Positions 10,222-22,309 of a stretch of 64,000 bases of DNA are shown piece by piece. The position numbers and the translations under genes were made by a program. The stretch comes from Cranoglanis bouderius (taxonomy: Eukaryota > Chordata > Actinopteri > Siluriformes > Cranoglanididae): assembly GCA_023630585.1 (NCBI GenBank), contig CM042541.1:14494501-14558500 (forward strand), given 5' to 3'. Position 1 is the first letter of the stretch; each line of letters starts with the position of its first letter. Under the pieces are notes generated by a model. That model made no database searches. It had not been told where the DNA came from and worked only from the letters and a program-made list of their open reading frames with translations.

Positions 10222-11774
10222 CAGGGCTGTGAAAAGGTATTTCTTCTGTTTTTGTGTATATCTCGTACTAAATTGTTTCATAAATTAAAACTAATTCTAA
10301 GATAAAGGCAACCTGAGTAAACACAAAATACAGTTTTTAAATGATAATGTTATTTATTGAAGCAAAAAAAGTTATCCAATACCAACTGGGCCTGTGTGAC
10401 TAATTCCCCAAATGTATGAAACTGCATTGATAATGGGGTTCAGCTGGACTAGACCCAACCAGGCCTGATTACTGCAAACCCTGTTCAATCAAATTAATAC
10501 TTAAATAGAACTTTTTCAACAGCATGGAGTTGGTTAAAAGGTCTTATCCAATAACACACTATGCCAAAGTGATAAGAAATTCCAGAAATGATGAGGAATA
10601 AGGTGATTGAAATACATCAGTCTGGAAAGGGTTACAAAGCTATTTCAAAGGCTCTGGGACTCCAAAGGACCACAGTGAGAGCCATTATCTCCAAATGGAA
10701 AAACTCAGCACAGTAGTGAACCTTCCCAGAATTGGCCGACCTTCCAAAATTCCTCCAATAACACAGCAATTACTCATCCAGGAAGCAACAAAAGAGCCAA
10801 GAACAACATCAAAGAAACTACAGGCCTCTCTTGCATCAATAAATATCACTGTTCATGACTCCACTATCAGAAAGATGCTGGGCAAAAATGGCATCCATGG
10901 AAGCGTGGCGAGGCGAAAACCACTGCTAACCCAGAAGAACATTAAGGCTCATCTGAATTTTGCCAAAACACACATTTATGATCCTCAAACCTTTTGGGAT
11001 AATGTTCTGTGGATTGATGAGTCAAAAGTAGAACTGTTTGGAAGACAGGGGTCCCGTTACATCTGGCGTAAACCAAACACAGAATTCCACAAAAAGAACA
11101 TCATACCTACAGTCAAGCATGGTAGTGGAAGTGTGATGGTATGGGGCTGCTTTGCTGCTTCAGGGCCTGGGCAACTTGCAATAATTGAGGGAAACACAAA
11201 TTCTGCTCTCTACCAGAAAATCCTAAAGGAGAATGTCCAGTCTTCAGTGCGTAAGTTGAAACTCAAGCGCAACTCGATTATGCAGCAAGACAATGATCCA
11301 AAGCAGGAGTAAATCCACATCTGAATGGCTCAAAAAAGCAAAAGTAAAGTTTTGGAGAGACCTAGTTAAATTCCTGACTTGACCCAATTGAGACGCTGTG
11401 GCAGGACCTTAAACGGGCAGTTCATCCTCAAAAACCCTCCAGTGTGTCTGAACTAAAGCAGTTTTGCAAAGAAGATTGGGCCAAAATTCCACCACAGTGC
11501 TGTGAAAGACTGATCTCCGGTTATTGGAAGCATTTGGTTGCAGTTATTGCTGCTAAAGGTGACACAACCAGATTTTAAGTTTAAGGGGGCAATTAGTTTT
11601 TCACATGGGTGATAGGTGTTGGATCACTTTTTTTTTTTTTTTTTGCTTCAGTAAAAAAAACAAATAAATAAAAACTGTATTGTGTGTTTACTCAGGTTGT
11701 ATTTCGTTTGAAGATCTAATATTATTTAGTAGGAGATATACACAAAAACAGAAGAAATTATTTTTTCCCAGCAC
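10222..11774 (+). mobile_element. Tc1-like transposon, 'CAGGGCTGTGAAAAGG' family
   Basis: About 1.55 kb with TA at 10220-10221. Terminal inverted repeats of roughly 100 bp: the left TTTCTTCTGTTTTTGTGTAT (10240) matches the reverse complement of ATACACAAAAACAGAAGAAA (about 11739-11758), and ACCTGAGTAAACACA (10310) matches TGTGTTTACTCAGGT (near 11684). An inner block near the right end includes GGGGGCAATTAGTTTTTCACA. It encodes one transposase pseudogene. No second copy of this family is seen in the window. Confidence 0.88.
10588..11578 (+). pseudogene. Tc1-like transposase with frameshift and lost C-terminus
   Basis: The start at 10588 (MMRNKVIEIHQSGKGYKAI) leads into the first helix-turn-helix domain. 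The frame ends at a stop near 10713, and the next frame, open from 10695 to 11312, continues the protein (NLPRIGRPSKI, the GRPR-like hook between DNA-binding domains). A single missing A in the GGAAAAACT run explains the shift. In the 205-codon part, LWIDESKVELFG (near 11010) holds the first catalytic D, VMVWGCFAASGPG follows, and QQDNDPK (near 11284) the second. A stop after DPKQE and further damage remove an intact third acidic residue. The C-terminal remnant ends at 11576-11578. About 330 codons in all, normal for Tc1. Confidence 0.9.
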
Positions 11775-13577
11775 TAAATATAGGTGTTTTTTGTTTTTTT
11801 GTTTTTGTTTTTTTGTTTTTTGTTGCTTTTTTTTACCGTTTCTAATTTATGTTTTTGTGTTTTCCTTATGTTATGTATGTCAGAGGTTGCTGGGAGGACA
11901 TGCAGATTCATTGTATTGTGTAAAAGACTGTTTCCTGTACATATCGCAATAAACTCTTGAATCATGAATCCTGAATCTTGAATCTTCATGGCTTGGGCCC
12001 CATAGTAGACCCCATAAGGTTGAGGGGCTGTTTTGTCCCAGCTGGGGGTGGAGCTAAATTCTGTGACAGAAAACCACAAACAAAAGCAGGAAATGCTGAA
12101 ATGAAAGATGCTAATCCAATGGTGGATCAATTTGGAGATTACGTGTGTATTACAGGTCTAGAGACAATTTTAACAATACACACAGTACCTTTAAGCCTGT
12201 CAGTATTTGATTTCTCACAGTATTTTCAGATATGTTTGATTTTTTTTTCCATCTTTTTATATAAGATTGTCAGCGATGTGACTGGGTGACTGGCAAAGGC
12301 AACAACCAATGGGAGTGTTCTGAGATATGCACTACATGCAGATCTTTCTTTGTTTGTGTGATGTAATGAGGAACTTGGACTCATTCCCTCCAGATTTGAC
12401 ATTTTGAGATTTTCTTGTACAATGCGACAAACCTATAGATAGGATTAGGTTATGTTTAAAACATCCCATCTTTGTTTGATGGTCTACTGTACAAGCTCTC
12501 ACTACAAAAACACTTCGGATATCTTAACTAACATTAATTGCAAGATGCTCTGTTTTTTAAATTCTGTTACTATTCTATAAATCGTATGGTGTGTGCCCTG
12601 CTTAAGCGGTGTGGGCTTTCAGAACCAGTAATGTTTGCAGCTAGTAAAGCTACTCAGACATTTATAAGACTCCAGTGAACCTTTAGAGATGAAACTCTGA
12701 GAAAAACTCATCAGTCATTGGCATTGTCTCCGCTCTAAAGAGCCTGAAGGGTCTTAAATGTGGCAACAGGGATCAGATCATTAGTCGCTGTCTCTTAAAT
12801 ATTGCCATCGTGCTAGGGAAATGGATGGCCCATTAAGTTAACAATCTGAAATCAGCAAGAGGAAATCAGCTAGAGGAGTACTGAAAGGTGTTAACAAGCC
12901 TTAAACAAACCTAAAAGTTCTGCTCAAGCCACATGAGGCCTGATTCTAGGCTAGATAAATAGTCTCCTAATCCCACTTTAAAAACATCATTGTGGCAAAT
13001 TAAATGAAGGCTATTAAATATTACTCCATTTCACTGTGATGTAAAATATTTCAGAAATATAAGCACTATTTCTGCATGGCTTATCGGTAATTGGTCCAGT
13101 TGTTCAGTTTCAGAGTAGAGTGTACACTTTAACAGTGCTATCTCAGATGCATGATGCATTATCTCATTAAAGGCCTCTCTTCTTGGGAATAATCTCCCTT
13201 TCATTTCTTCACAACGGGTCAGCAGGGCTCACTTCAGTTTGTCTGCATGTTGTTTGTCTTTCTGTGACAGGCCGCACAGGTGGGAAGTTCGAGGAAGCAG
13301 CTGTGCATGCTCAAGCCAGAGCGTTTCTTGGCACAGGGTACATGGCGCTGTCAGAGTTGGTCACAGAGCACAGGAGCCTCGGCAAGGCATGAAGAAGAAT
13401 GACTAAACCAAGCCAATCCGGCCCCCTACCCCTTAACCCCCCCACCCAGCCACCCAGCCCCCTCCTACACATACACACACACACACAAAATCACTGGAAT
13501 ACAAACTCTGTCTACCCTGTGCAAGTGTTCATTAACACCATTAGGTGCATTTGTGATGTAAACACAGTCAGCCTACA
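11775..13577. other. Mostly unique non-coding stretch
   Basis: Opens with T-rich low-complexity sequence (11787-11835). The part at about 12640-13060 is complex and non-repetitive, with no terminal repeats. Short open frames (11978-12289, 13183-13392) lack domains and codon structure. I see no host gene. Confidence 0.45.
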
Positions 13578-13680
13578 ACGCATGTCTTTGGACTGAGGGA
13601 GGAAACCCCTGAAGCATGGGGAGAACATGCAAATTCAGCACACACAGGGCTGAGGCGGGATTCAAACCCCCAACCCATGA
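13578..13680 (-). mobile_element. SINE body fragment (V-SINE-like), minus
   Basis: The reverse complement contains the SINE body signature: CATGTCTTTGGACTGAGGGA and GGAGAACATGCAAATTC are the antisense forms of the conserved segment seen at 9400-9440 and 20740-20790. The end CGGGATTCAAACCCCC is the antisense of a tRNA-type box B. Both ends are truncated. Confidence 0.65.
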
Positions 13681-13737
13681 TGTTACATTTAATATTTAAT
13701 GTTAATATCTGCAAAAAAAAGTTCCTGTTATTACTTA

Positions 13738-13860
13738 AGTTATGGTGCCAATAAACAGTCATTCCCTCACCAGCTTCTCTTTTCCCATGTCAGCTTTTTA
13801 TCTGACTGTTACAAAGTGCTGACACTGGAGACTCCTTCCATAAATATTAAATAAATGAAA
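13738..13860 (+). repeat. Hairpin-repeat family, modules E-F (partial)
   Basis: Holds CAGTCATTCCCTCACCAG (module E) and TGACACTGGAGACTCCTTCC followed by the AAATATTAAATAAA end (module F). The usual spacer between them is shortened by deletion. No stem is present. Confidence 0.65.
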
Positions 13861-16030
13861 AGAATGAAAAGATGAATGAAAAGATATGATTGTGGCTATG
13901 TAAAAGCAACTGTAGTTAGAATGATGGACCCCAACAGTGTGTGCAGTAATAAGCTGTGTTTGAGTTAAACATATGCTCTGTATCAGTTCATTTTATATCA
14001 TGTACACATTTTGAATATAAAGCTGAACTGTGACTGGAGCTCTGTGCTGCAAGGGGAACATGCCACAGGAGGCTACTACACTTGTACCATGACTCTTAAT
14101 AATAAAGCCAGTGACCGGAACAAGGCTAGTCCCATATAAGCTCCCTCTTGGGCCTTTTAAACTCATACTCATGAACAGTACAACCCGCCACCATCACCAC
14201 CTCCTCCACCACCAACACCCCGTGTGCTCAGCATTCATAGAGCTCAGCGGTGCGAGACTGGAAACCCATTTGAAATTCAGCCTCCACACTCCACGTTGTG
14301 TTGGAATGACCCATTATTTCACACTAGGGCAAACACTCTGAATTCATAAATATAAATAAGCAGCTTCGCACCCTTGCCTCTCAAAGCTGGCGCGTCACAC
14401 ACAAAGCAGACCTGATGAATTCAATCACAGAGGGGGAAAAAATACTGGGGCAATTATGTGGGAAGAGGGGGAGATAAGGCAGAGGCAGCAGCTTGAACAG
14501 ATCAGCTATCCGCTTGGCTCACCTCTAAGGCGAGCAAGATGGAGGCTCGATATTTTATTTATATTTATGCAAATCAAAGTCGCGTCCGAAGCAGGGCACT
14601 TTTTTATCGGCATGTTCGCTTGATGTCAGTTATAGCAGTTGTCTAATGTTAAGTTCATGTGGGTGATTCCATGATTGGGGTGCTATTTGATATTACTGAT
14701 ATTTCATTTACAAATATGTATTTAAAATAAAAATAAAAGACATTTTAAACATGTGCATGTTTCAGATTAATCACTTATAACATTAATACAACTTACAACA
14801 CTTGAAACATCCATGCTTGAAACATCCTTTTCTATGAGTTGTCACTTATAGGTTATAAAAAATTAACATTTTAGTTTTATTTAACCCTGAACGCATTCAC
14901 CCCATGAATTTTTGGAATATTCCACAAGTCACATGTTCAACAAGGAGTTGCATCATAAGAATTTGAAAGATCTAAAGAGTATGGGAAGAAGAAAAGTATG
15001 TTCTCTCCTTTTTTAAATTGTGATATTGGCTGACGAGGCCACTTGGAGAGTACAACCATGTTCCCAAAATTATAGATGGAAAAATTATTAAAAGTTAATT
15101 ATCAGTTAAAAAAAAAAAAAGAAAAAAGAAAGAAAGAAAATCAGTAGACTGTCCTTAATGTCCTAATGTGATAAGCATGGATGGCAGGGTCGATGCATGG
15201 TAATTTTGTGCATTTGCTAATTTAATGCAAAAAAAAAAAAAAAAAAAAAAAAAAACCTCAACCCTTTTACTTTCAACCTTGTTACTTATTTAAGAGCAAA
15301 ATGCAGCAAAGGAACCTTTTACAAAAAATGAGGTATTGTTGCCTGAGATGTGTTTATACATTTTTTAAATGGTTGAAACATAATAAAAATAAACAAAGTT
15401 TACATTTTTTGAGTTGCAAGGGCTAAATGCCACCACAATCATGGTAACAACCATCTGCATTACAGTACAAATTTCATCAATTCGATTAAATTAAATGAAT
15501 ACTCTTGTCTTTGCTTGCTTTTGAAACCACAGCAGAAGTTTTTCAGTGTGGCTTGAATGCTAGCCGGTGACACGCTGAGTTAGAGACAATCTGGCCCACA
15601 GTTCACCTCTATTAGCGTGTGTGAAACATTAGATTGTTAATTCAGTCACGCTATATGACAACATTTGAATTTCTAATAGACGCACGCGTCTGTAATGGAA
15701 CACAAGGCCCAGAATTCATTACACCACCTGACGGCTGCAGTATGGTCATCGGATTTGTCATCCAGAATATTAAAATGAAATACAATCAGTAATTATGGAG
15801 GAGAAAAGCTATTAGCGAAAATCTAATTATGCATGGCAGTGGTTACCCTCGAAGCAGCTTTTCCAGCGTTGAAATGCAGCTCAACTCATCACGACTAACG
15901 GCTAACGTCTGCCATACATTCAGTCTGTAACTTGTAAAGGTCAAGCTGCCACATGCCATAACGCTTATAGCCTGTGCATCAATTAGGAATCAATTATATT
16001 GCAGGCCTCTCTCAGTCATGCTTACAAACG
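13861..16030. other. Mostly unique non-coding stretch, candidate regulatory DNA
   Basis: No terminal repeats apart from A tracts at 15108-15120 and 15229-15255. The segments at about 14360-14620 and 15540-16020 are complex and less AT-rich, with TAAT/ATTA cores (ATCTAATTATGCATGG, ATCAATTAGGAATCAATTA). That texture resembles conserved vertebrate enhancers, which is inference only. A 76-codon frame at 14111-14341 has no recognisable domain. Confidence 0.4.
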
Positions 16031-16043
16031 GTGTGTGTGTGTA

Positions 16044-16103
<60 letters not shown>
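16031..16103. repeat. (GT)n(GA)n compound microsatellite
   Basis: A GT tract with one TA interruption runs into about 22 GA units. It ends 25 bp before a Harbinger derivative. Confidence 0.96.
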
Positions 16104-16105
<2 letters not shown>

Positions 16106-16128
16106 CAGTTACTACCATATGACAATCA

Positions 16129-16527
16129 AGGTACGTTCACACATACAGTAATTTTATTGCTGTAAGTCACCAGTCACTGACTATGAAGTCGCTAGTAGGC
16201 GTTCCTACTATTAGTTGCCATAGTAACATTTATCAGTAGGAGGCACAACTAGCATTCCACTTTTGACAACAAATCAGTTTTGCCACTAAAATGAAACATT
16301 CTGGAGGGAGAGAGTTTGTACATAAAGTTCACCAGTGTATATATGCATTATATCCAACGAGATGAAGGAGAAGCAGTGCGTGCTCTTTGCCATTGCAGCC
16401 ATCTATCTGCGGCGAAAGCGTAAATGCCGGACTGTCTGGGTCCACGAAACAATTTGTATCACGGACAGCATTGTGCCTTCACTCCCATAGGTAGTTGCTG
16501 CACCAAGTCGCTCCAAATTTGCAAACA
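16129..16527 (+). mobile_element. PIF/Harbinger derivative, 3' end lost
   Basis: Begins with AGGTACGTTCACACATACAG, matching the left end of the element at 8644, and shares its blocks as far as GCACCAAGTCGCTCCAAATT near 16501. The right terminal repeat is missing. Unlike the first copy, it keeps a readable piece of Harbinger transposase (16362-16490), so it lies closer to an autonomous ancestor. Confidence 0.78.
16362..16490 (+). pseudogene. PIF/Harbinger transposase N-terminal fragment
   Basis: A 42-codon frame from ATG 16362 to TAG 16488-16490. It holds CVLFAIAAIYLRRKRKC followed by RTVWVHE. The basic run of Arg/Lys followed by a V/YWVH motif is the usual start of fish Harbinger (HARBI1-like) nucleases, which cut DNA for transposition together with a separate Myb-like protein. 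The DDE catalytic part is absent. Too short to act as an enzyme. Confidence 0.7.
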
Positions 16528-17655
16528 GTTGTTGCAGCAAGTTATTGTCTGGCTTTTTTTATTTACAATAAAACAAGCTAATTGCCTGCGCAAAATACAA
16601 TAGCACTGTACAATTATGATATAACATGTAATGATATAGTCTACAGTGGCTTCATAAATTGATTAAAAACATAAAAAAGCAAAACACACCTGATGCACAT
16701 TCTTTGTTTTTAATTTTCTAGAGTTAAAAAAACTCTATTTTTTTGTAGTTGATTAAGAGAAGGTACACCGCCATCTTGCTCCAACTAAAGACTTGAACGC
16801 ACCAGACGTCGCAATTACGACTTCCCAACACGTAAATAAGAACTTCCCAGGAGGAAATGAACTCACAGTAAGGCCACATTAATCCACATTCACAATTGCT
16901 CTCAAAACTGCGCACCTTTGAGCAATAAAATGGATTTTTTTTTTTTATAATAATAATCCTGGGGAATAAATGTTTTAAAAAAACACTCCATCACTACACT
17001 CAGGCTCTAAGTGGTCACCTATCCACCATTACAGACAGGTGACAACATGGACAGTCCTGGTGTGACTGATGACCTCATTTGGTTGAGTTGAGTCTGTTCA
17101 GCAGTTTGTCTGAGGCGTCTAGCTGAAAATTGGCTGAATAGAAGCAAACTGGGAATACAATATTACTGCCCCGACCCCAGATCTTTAAAACCTCCCCGTG
17201 AGAGATCAATTACCCCATCACTTGCTGACAGAAAGGTAAATGAAGTCAGATTGTACCCCGGTACTGGGAGCTGAGTAAGGCCTTGGGGGCATGGGTTTTA
17301 GCAGAAACAGCTGCAGTCTTAAAGAACACACACCAATTTAGGAGATTGAGAAGTTCCACCTCTCCAGAACAAAATAAGATTAGTTATTTGTTGTGTGCTC
17401 TTTTCATAGAGTAAAAAGAAGCAGAGAAAGAGAGTTTGTACTCCTTTGTAGAGTGGCCGAGTAAATGGCTACGAACTCATTGTGTAGTGGGCTGCATCGC
17501 TGACTGGCTGGTGTTTCAGCAGCAGTGTTGAGGGTCAATGGGAAATTGATTTTCTGTGCTGTATCTATAGAGACGCTGTCTCTCTTCAAAGCATGTCTGC
17601 CTGCTCCATCACACAGGATATCGAGAGACAGTGGGGAGGTGCGAGATGGAATAGT

Positions 17656-17657
<2 letters not shown>
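16528..17657. other. Unique non-coding stretch
   Basis: No recognised repeat apart from a short T tract at 16935-16945. The part at about 17000-17350 is complex and non-repetitive. Short frames at 16724-16915 and 17404-17589 show no domain. Confidence 0.45.

Positions 17658-17710
<53 letters not shown>
17658..17710. repeat. (GA)n microsatellite
   Basis: About 26 GA units, ending at GCGCGTG. Confidence 0.96.
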
Positions 17711-17715
<5 letters not shown>

Positions 17716-18394
17716 GATTAAAGATTAAAAACACAAAATCCTAATCGACTAATTCCATTTCTATTCTCTGCAGCTGTGAATGTGCAGACAGAATTGGACT
17801 CGTCACTGCGGGCCTCTTGCAAATACATCATCCAACTGGAGCACAACAGACAGCTAAATACAGTTAAATACAGCTTTCAACCCAGGGAGGTCTGTTTACT
17901 TCCATAATGTAGCATTGTTAGCAAGTCTATTCTTATGCCAATTATGCGCAGTGACAGGGCCACACAATTGAGCTACTCTTATTCGCCTGTTTTGAGTGAA
18001 TATAAAATACCCAGCTAAACGCAACAGATGGAAACAACATAAGAATACCAATTACTGTAATCACAGAAGAGACACTTTCTTGTTTTTGATGAACACTGAT
18101 CGAGGAAAAAGAGTAGTTTTTCCTCTGTGGCAGAATACATTCAGCAAAGGGACGCTAATTTGCAGTTGCTTGTATAAAACAAAACTTTTCATTAAAGGGT
18201 GCTTTGACAAAGCACATTTTGTGCTAATAGAAATCAGTTCTTGAAGAAATTTCTGCGAATACATTTCTTTTTTATGTTTCATATTTAGAAAATAAGATTA
18301 TTTATTAAAACAAATATTTAACACTGAAAAATAGAGAAAAAGAGTTAGAAATAAAACTTTTATGATCACATCAGCTGCTTCCAGTCAGTTTGTA
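17711..18394. other. Unique non-coding stretch
   Basis: Complex sequence at 17755-18000, then AT-rich. Overlapping frames on both strands (17996-18282) show no recognised protein. It ends at the TA (18393-18394) used by the next transposon. Confidence 0.45.
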
Positions 18395-19540
18395 CAACCC
18401 CAATTCCAAAAAAGTTGGGACGCTGTGTAAAATGTAAATAAAAACAGAATGAAATGATTTGCAAATCTCATAAACCAATATGTTATTCACAATAGAATAT
18501 AGAAAACATATCAAATGTTTAAACTGAGGAAATGTACCATTTTAAGGAAAAATAAAGTAATTATGAATCTGATGGCCGCAGAAAGTCTCAAAAAAGTTGG
18601 GAAGGGGCAACAAAAGGCTGGAAAAGTAAGTGTTACTGAAAAGAAACCGCTGGAGGAACATTTTGCAGCTAATTAGGTTAATTGGCAACAGGTCATTAAC
18701 ATGATTGGGTATAAAAAAGAGTATCTTAGAGAGGCAGAGTCTCTCAGAAGTAAAGAGGGGCAGAGGTTCACCAATCTGTGTCTACAAATTGTGGAACAAT
18801 TTCAGAATAATGTTCCTCAACGTAAAATTGTGAAGACTATGAATATCTCATCATCTACAGTACATAATATAATCAAAAGGTTCCAAGAATCTGGAAAAAT
18901 CTCTGTGCGCAAAGGAAAGGGCGAAAATGAATATTGCATGCCCATGATCTTCGGGCCCTCAGGTGGCACTGCATTAAAAACAGGCATGATTCTGTAATGG
19001 AAATCACTGCATAGGCTCAGAAACACCTCCAGAACACACTGTCTGCAAACACAGTTCGCCGTGCCATCCACAAATGCTGGTTAAAGCTCTATCATGCAAT
19101 GAAGAAACCATATGTGAACATGATCCAGAAATACCGTCATCTGCTCTGGGCCAAAGCTCATTTAAAATGGACTAAGTGGAAAACTGTTCTGTGGTCAGAT
19201 GAATCAAAATTTGAAATTCTTTTTAGAAATCATGGACTCTGGACTAAAGAGGAGAGGGACCATCCGGCTTGTTATCAACGCTCAGTTCAAAAGCCTGCAT
19301 CTCTGATGGTATGGGGGTGTATTAGTGCCTATGGAATGGGCAGCTTGCACATCTGGAAAGGCACCATCAATGCTGGAAGGTATATACAGGTTTTAGAGCA
19401 CCATATGCTTCCATCCAAACAACGTCTTTTTCGGGGAAGGCCTTGCATATTTCAACAAGACAGTGCTAAACCACATACTGCATCTATTACATATATTACA
19501 TCTATAACAGCATGGACCAATTTCATATCATCAGTAGTGT
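18395..19540 (+). mobile_element. Tc1-like transposon, 'CAACCCCAATTCC' family, 3' end lost
   Basis: The left end is preserved: TA at 18393-18394, then CAACCCCAATTCCAAAAAAG, with an inner AAAAAAGTTGGGAAGGGG repeat near 18590 forming the two-part terminal repeat. The coding part is followed to about 19540, then similarity stops and the right terminal repeat is missing. The copy at 33711-34618 keeps the right end but has lost the left, so the two copies show both halves of the family. Confidence 0.87.
18701..19540 (+). pseudogene. Tc1-like transposase, frameshifted and truncated
   Basis: The first open frame (18701-18997) gives the helix-turn-helix region (QRKIVKTMNISSSTVHNIIK at about 18815-18875) and then a stretch with GHRPLL-type sequence lost. 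A second frame (19099-19542) carries LWAKAHLKWTKWKTVLWSDE with the first catalytic D near 19198, KPASLMVWGCISAYGMG, and FQQDSAKPHTA with the second D near 19462. The third acidic residue and C-terminus are gone. At least one frameshift separates the two frames. It cannot encode an active enzyme. Confidence 0.88.
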
Positions 19541-20537
19541 GACTATTGCTATTGCTCACTAGTTTAGCTTTCACTTGCTAGGTTGTCTTGCACCTGCTAA
19601 GTTAGGTTCTCGAGGAATTGAAGCAGCTGTTCAAGCTACAGTTTTGAAAAATGGCCATGTGGGTATGGCAGGTGACATTGTCCTTTTAAAAACATACACA
19701 AGCTTTGCCCAGGATTAGCCACACCTACTTTACATCAAAGGAGGAGGAGAACATGTAGTACATGTAGACACTGGAACATCATAAAAATTATAAACTGTAG
19801 TATGTATTTAAAAATCATCCATGAATTTTGGGTTTCTGGAGCTTTAATATGATTCCAGTGAGTCGGATTAGTGAAGCCAGGCCTGAAAGTCGGTAAAGTG
19901 AGGGATCTCTCCCAGCATGAACAGCAAAATTCACTCCATGTCAAGAACATTAGCTCTGGGACTCTAACACTCCATGGGACTTGGTATGGCTTTGTATTCC
20001 GATGTCCACTCTCTTTCTGAGCATGACAGTGTGTACTTGTGGAGCAAATTTAAACTCTGCACCTTTCATGCCTGGTGACATTTTCTGTGCGGGACATCCA
20101 GCAAAAAAAAAAAAAAAAAACCTGTTCGGCTGCTCGTCATTTCATTATTCATTCTCAGACATCCCCTCCAGCTGCCACTGGTCAGGGGCGCTCGTTGATA
20201 TTCTGAGGCTGAGGTGCACTTCCCGTTTCTCCTGGAGCACTCTGAGAGGCTTATCGAGACAGAGGGGACTTCATGGAATTACAAAAAAAGGTAAGAAGTG
20301 CAGATCGCTCACCTTATTATAACCTGACCAGCGGCCAAGTCTTCCTCAGGGTAGGTAGTGGGAGTTCTGCCATGTCCACTCAAAAGACGGCAGGAGAGCA
20401 GCTGTGCTTTTCAGTGCAGACTGTGATAAGACATTCACAGACAAATACTGAGTATGTCCAAAGCAAAGAAATGTTAAAGCATTGAGAGCTAATGTCTGGA
20501 TGTACTGTAAAACAGGTGAATGCTGGTTGGGAATATG
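19541..20537. other. Non-coding stretch, no recognised element
   Basis: Contains an A tract at 20103-20120. Short frames (19735-19950, 19981-20322, 20273-20485) overlap in several frames and lack domains. Confidence 0.45.
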
Positions 20538-21085
20538 TAAGGAATAAAACACTAGGAAGCATGCTGTTATAGGAAAATTATCAACGACAGAGTGGTGTGA
20601 TGAAGCCGAATTACTGTTAGCAACCTGATGTTGATTGCTTTCCCATAACAGCACATCGCAAAGTTAGGACGTTTGCCTCACACCTATAGGGTTCGATTCC
20701 TGCCCCCGCCCTGTGTGCACGTGTTTGCATATTCTCCCTCTGCTTTGGGGGTTTCCTCCGGGTACTCCGGTTTCCTCAACCAGTCCAAAGACATGCATTG
20801 TAGGTTGATTGGCATCTCTAAATTGTCCGTAGTGTATGAATGTGTGTGACTGTGCTCTGCGATGGTTTGTCCCCTGCCTTGTGCCTGCCTGTGACCCTGT
20901 GTAGGATAAGCGGAACAGAAAATAGATGGATGGGTGGATGTACATTGATTAATTTTATTAATGTGTTATAACACATACTTTTTATCCATTTTTAGTTACA
21001 TTTAATGTTTTGTAATGTCTGTGAAATAAGCTAGTTCCTATTATCGCTTACATTATAGCAGCTACAGTATTTATTGTTTTGCAGG
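20538..21085 (+). repeat. Hairpin-repeat family, A-B-C ... D-E, split by a SINE
   Basis: The stem arms lie at about 20558-20583 (GCATGCTGTTATAGGAAAAT) and 20628-20654 (TGATTGCTTTCCCATAACAG), around the centre with GAGTGGTGTGATGAAGCC. After the SINE at 20655-20940, modules D and E resume (CATACTTTTTATCCATTTTT, then TAGTTCCTATTATCGC). The SINE therefore appears to be a later insertion into this copy. Confidence 0.7.
20655..20940 (+). mobile_element. tRNA-derived SINE, V-SINE/Mermaid-like
   Basis: A box B-like GGGTTCGATTCC near 20689 follows a reduced tRNA head. The body has GGTTTCCTCCGGGTACTCCG (near 20750), then CAAAGACATGCATTGTAGG, TAAATTGTCCGTAGTGTATG and a tail GGATAAGCGGAACAGAAAAT ending in GGATGGATG-type repeats. 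It is the best preserved of the four copies in the window and sits inside a hairpin repeat. Confidence 0.78.
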
Positions 21086-22309
21086 GTGGAGTTTTCCTTT
21101 AAGTGCTGTTGTAAACATTATGGGAATTTAAAATAAATCGCTGCTACATTAACATACTCACACACTGATTTCTTCTCTATACAGTCTGGTTTTAGGGGTG
21201 TGTGTTATACTCCGGAGCAAAAGGTGTATTAAAATGATTCCATTATGATTCACACCAGAGTTTCATTTCCATTATACTGTCAAAATGTTTGATGAAGGAA
21301 ATGACTGTCCAGCACTCTCTTATGAATATATATTCACAGGGAAACGTTTCATTTCCTTTACATATTTAATTTCTATTATTTCTGTCCTTCATAAAGTATT
21401 AACTCGCTGTTACTCTCTAAGGCATTGAATGTGGGCAGGATGTGGGGACGTAATGTTCACTATCCATTCTTTCAGATCTATGCTTTATGTACAGTACATC
21501 ACACTCAATCATAGCTCTGATTGACATGACAGTTTTCTGTCAGCCCCTTCCCTGCGACCTCTCTCGCCTATTTAATGAGCCACTTGAGCTTTTTTTTCTC
21601 CCATTCTCTAAACCAAAGGCTCCATAGAAAAGGCTGTGAATGAGTTCAGTGTCTTGGCGGGTGATTGTGGACGGAAAGGCAGCAGACAAGCAGGCCAGGG
21701 TGGAAAGCTGCTTCACTTCCCCTGCTCCCCAGTGCGAACAGCAGTCATGAAGTGTTGCTGGATGGTAGCAGCGCACTTCAGTGGATGAGGTCACCTGCTT
21801 TTCAAGCCTCTGGGATTTATTTAGGTTTTAGGACATGTAGGGATGGCGAACCAGACGGCAGCTGGGATAACTAGAGAAGGCTTCCAGTATTTCAAGCTAT
21901 ATATATATATATATATATGTAAAATATATATATTATTTTTTTTTTTTTTTTTTTTTTGGGGGGGGGCGTCATATGAAAACTGTGTTTTGGGTCACAAAGC
22001 TTTATACAAAACAATAACTCCCTTTTACTATTTTCATGTGAACAGGAAAAAAATATGTTTTTGAATACACTGACACCATTAACCTGCACATTCCTGTTGC
22101 AGTTTTTTGTTTGTGTTATGAATAGGACTCCATTTGTCATGGCTGATGACCAGGTGGTTAATTTATTTACTTATTTGATAACGTTTGCAATTTAATTTCA
22201 CTTTGTTTTTTTTTTGCTCCTGAATCCATGGTTCTGGCACTACAAACCACATTGTGAACAGATTTTGGATGACCCTGGGGGAACACTTTGTATTCAAGTG
22301 TAATCTTAA
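21086..22309. other. Non-coding stretch with small simple repeats
   Basis: Includes (TA)n at 21899-21918 and a T tract then G run at 21936-21966. The segment at 21540-21890 is complex, with no recognised element. Short frames on both strands are not convincing. Confidence 0.45.

Noticed and set aside
19541..20537. Host gene fragments in several short open frames
   Set aside because: Frames overlap on both strands, cross an A tract, and show no domain or conserved splice pattern.
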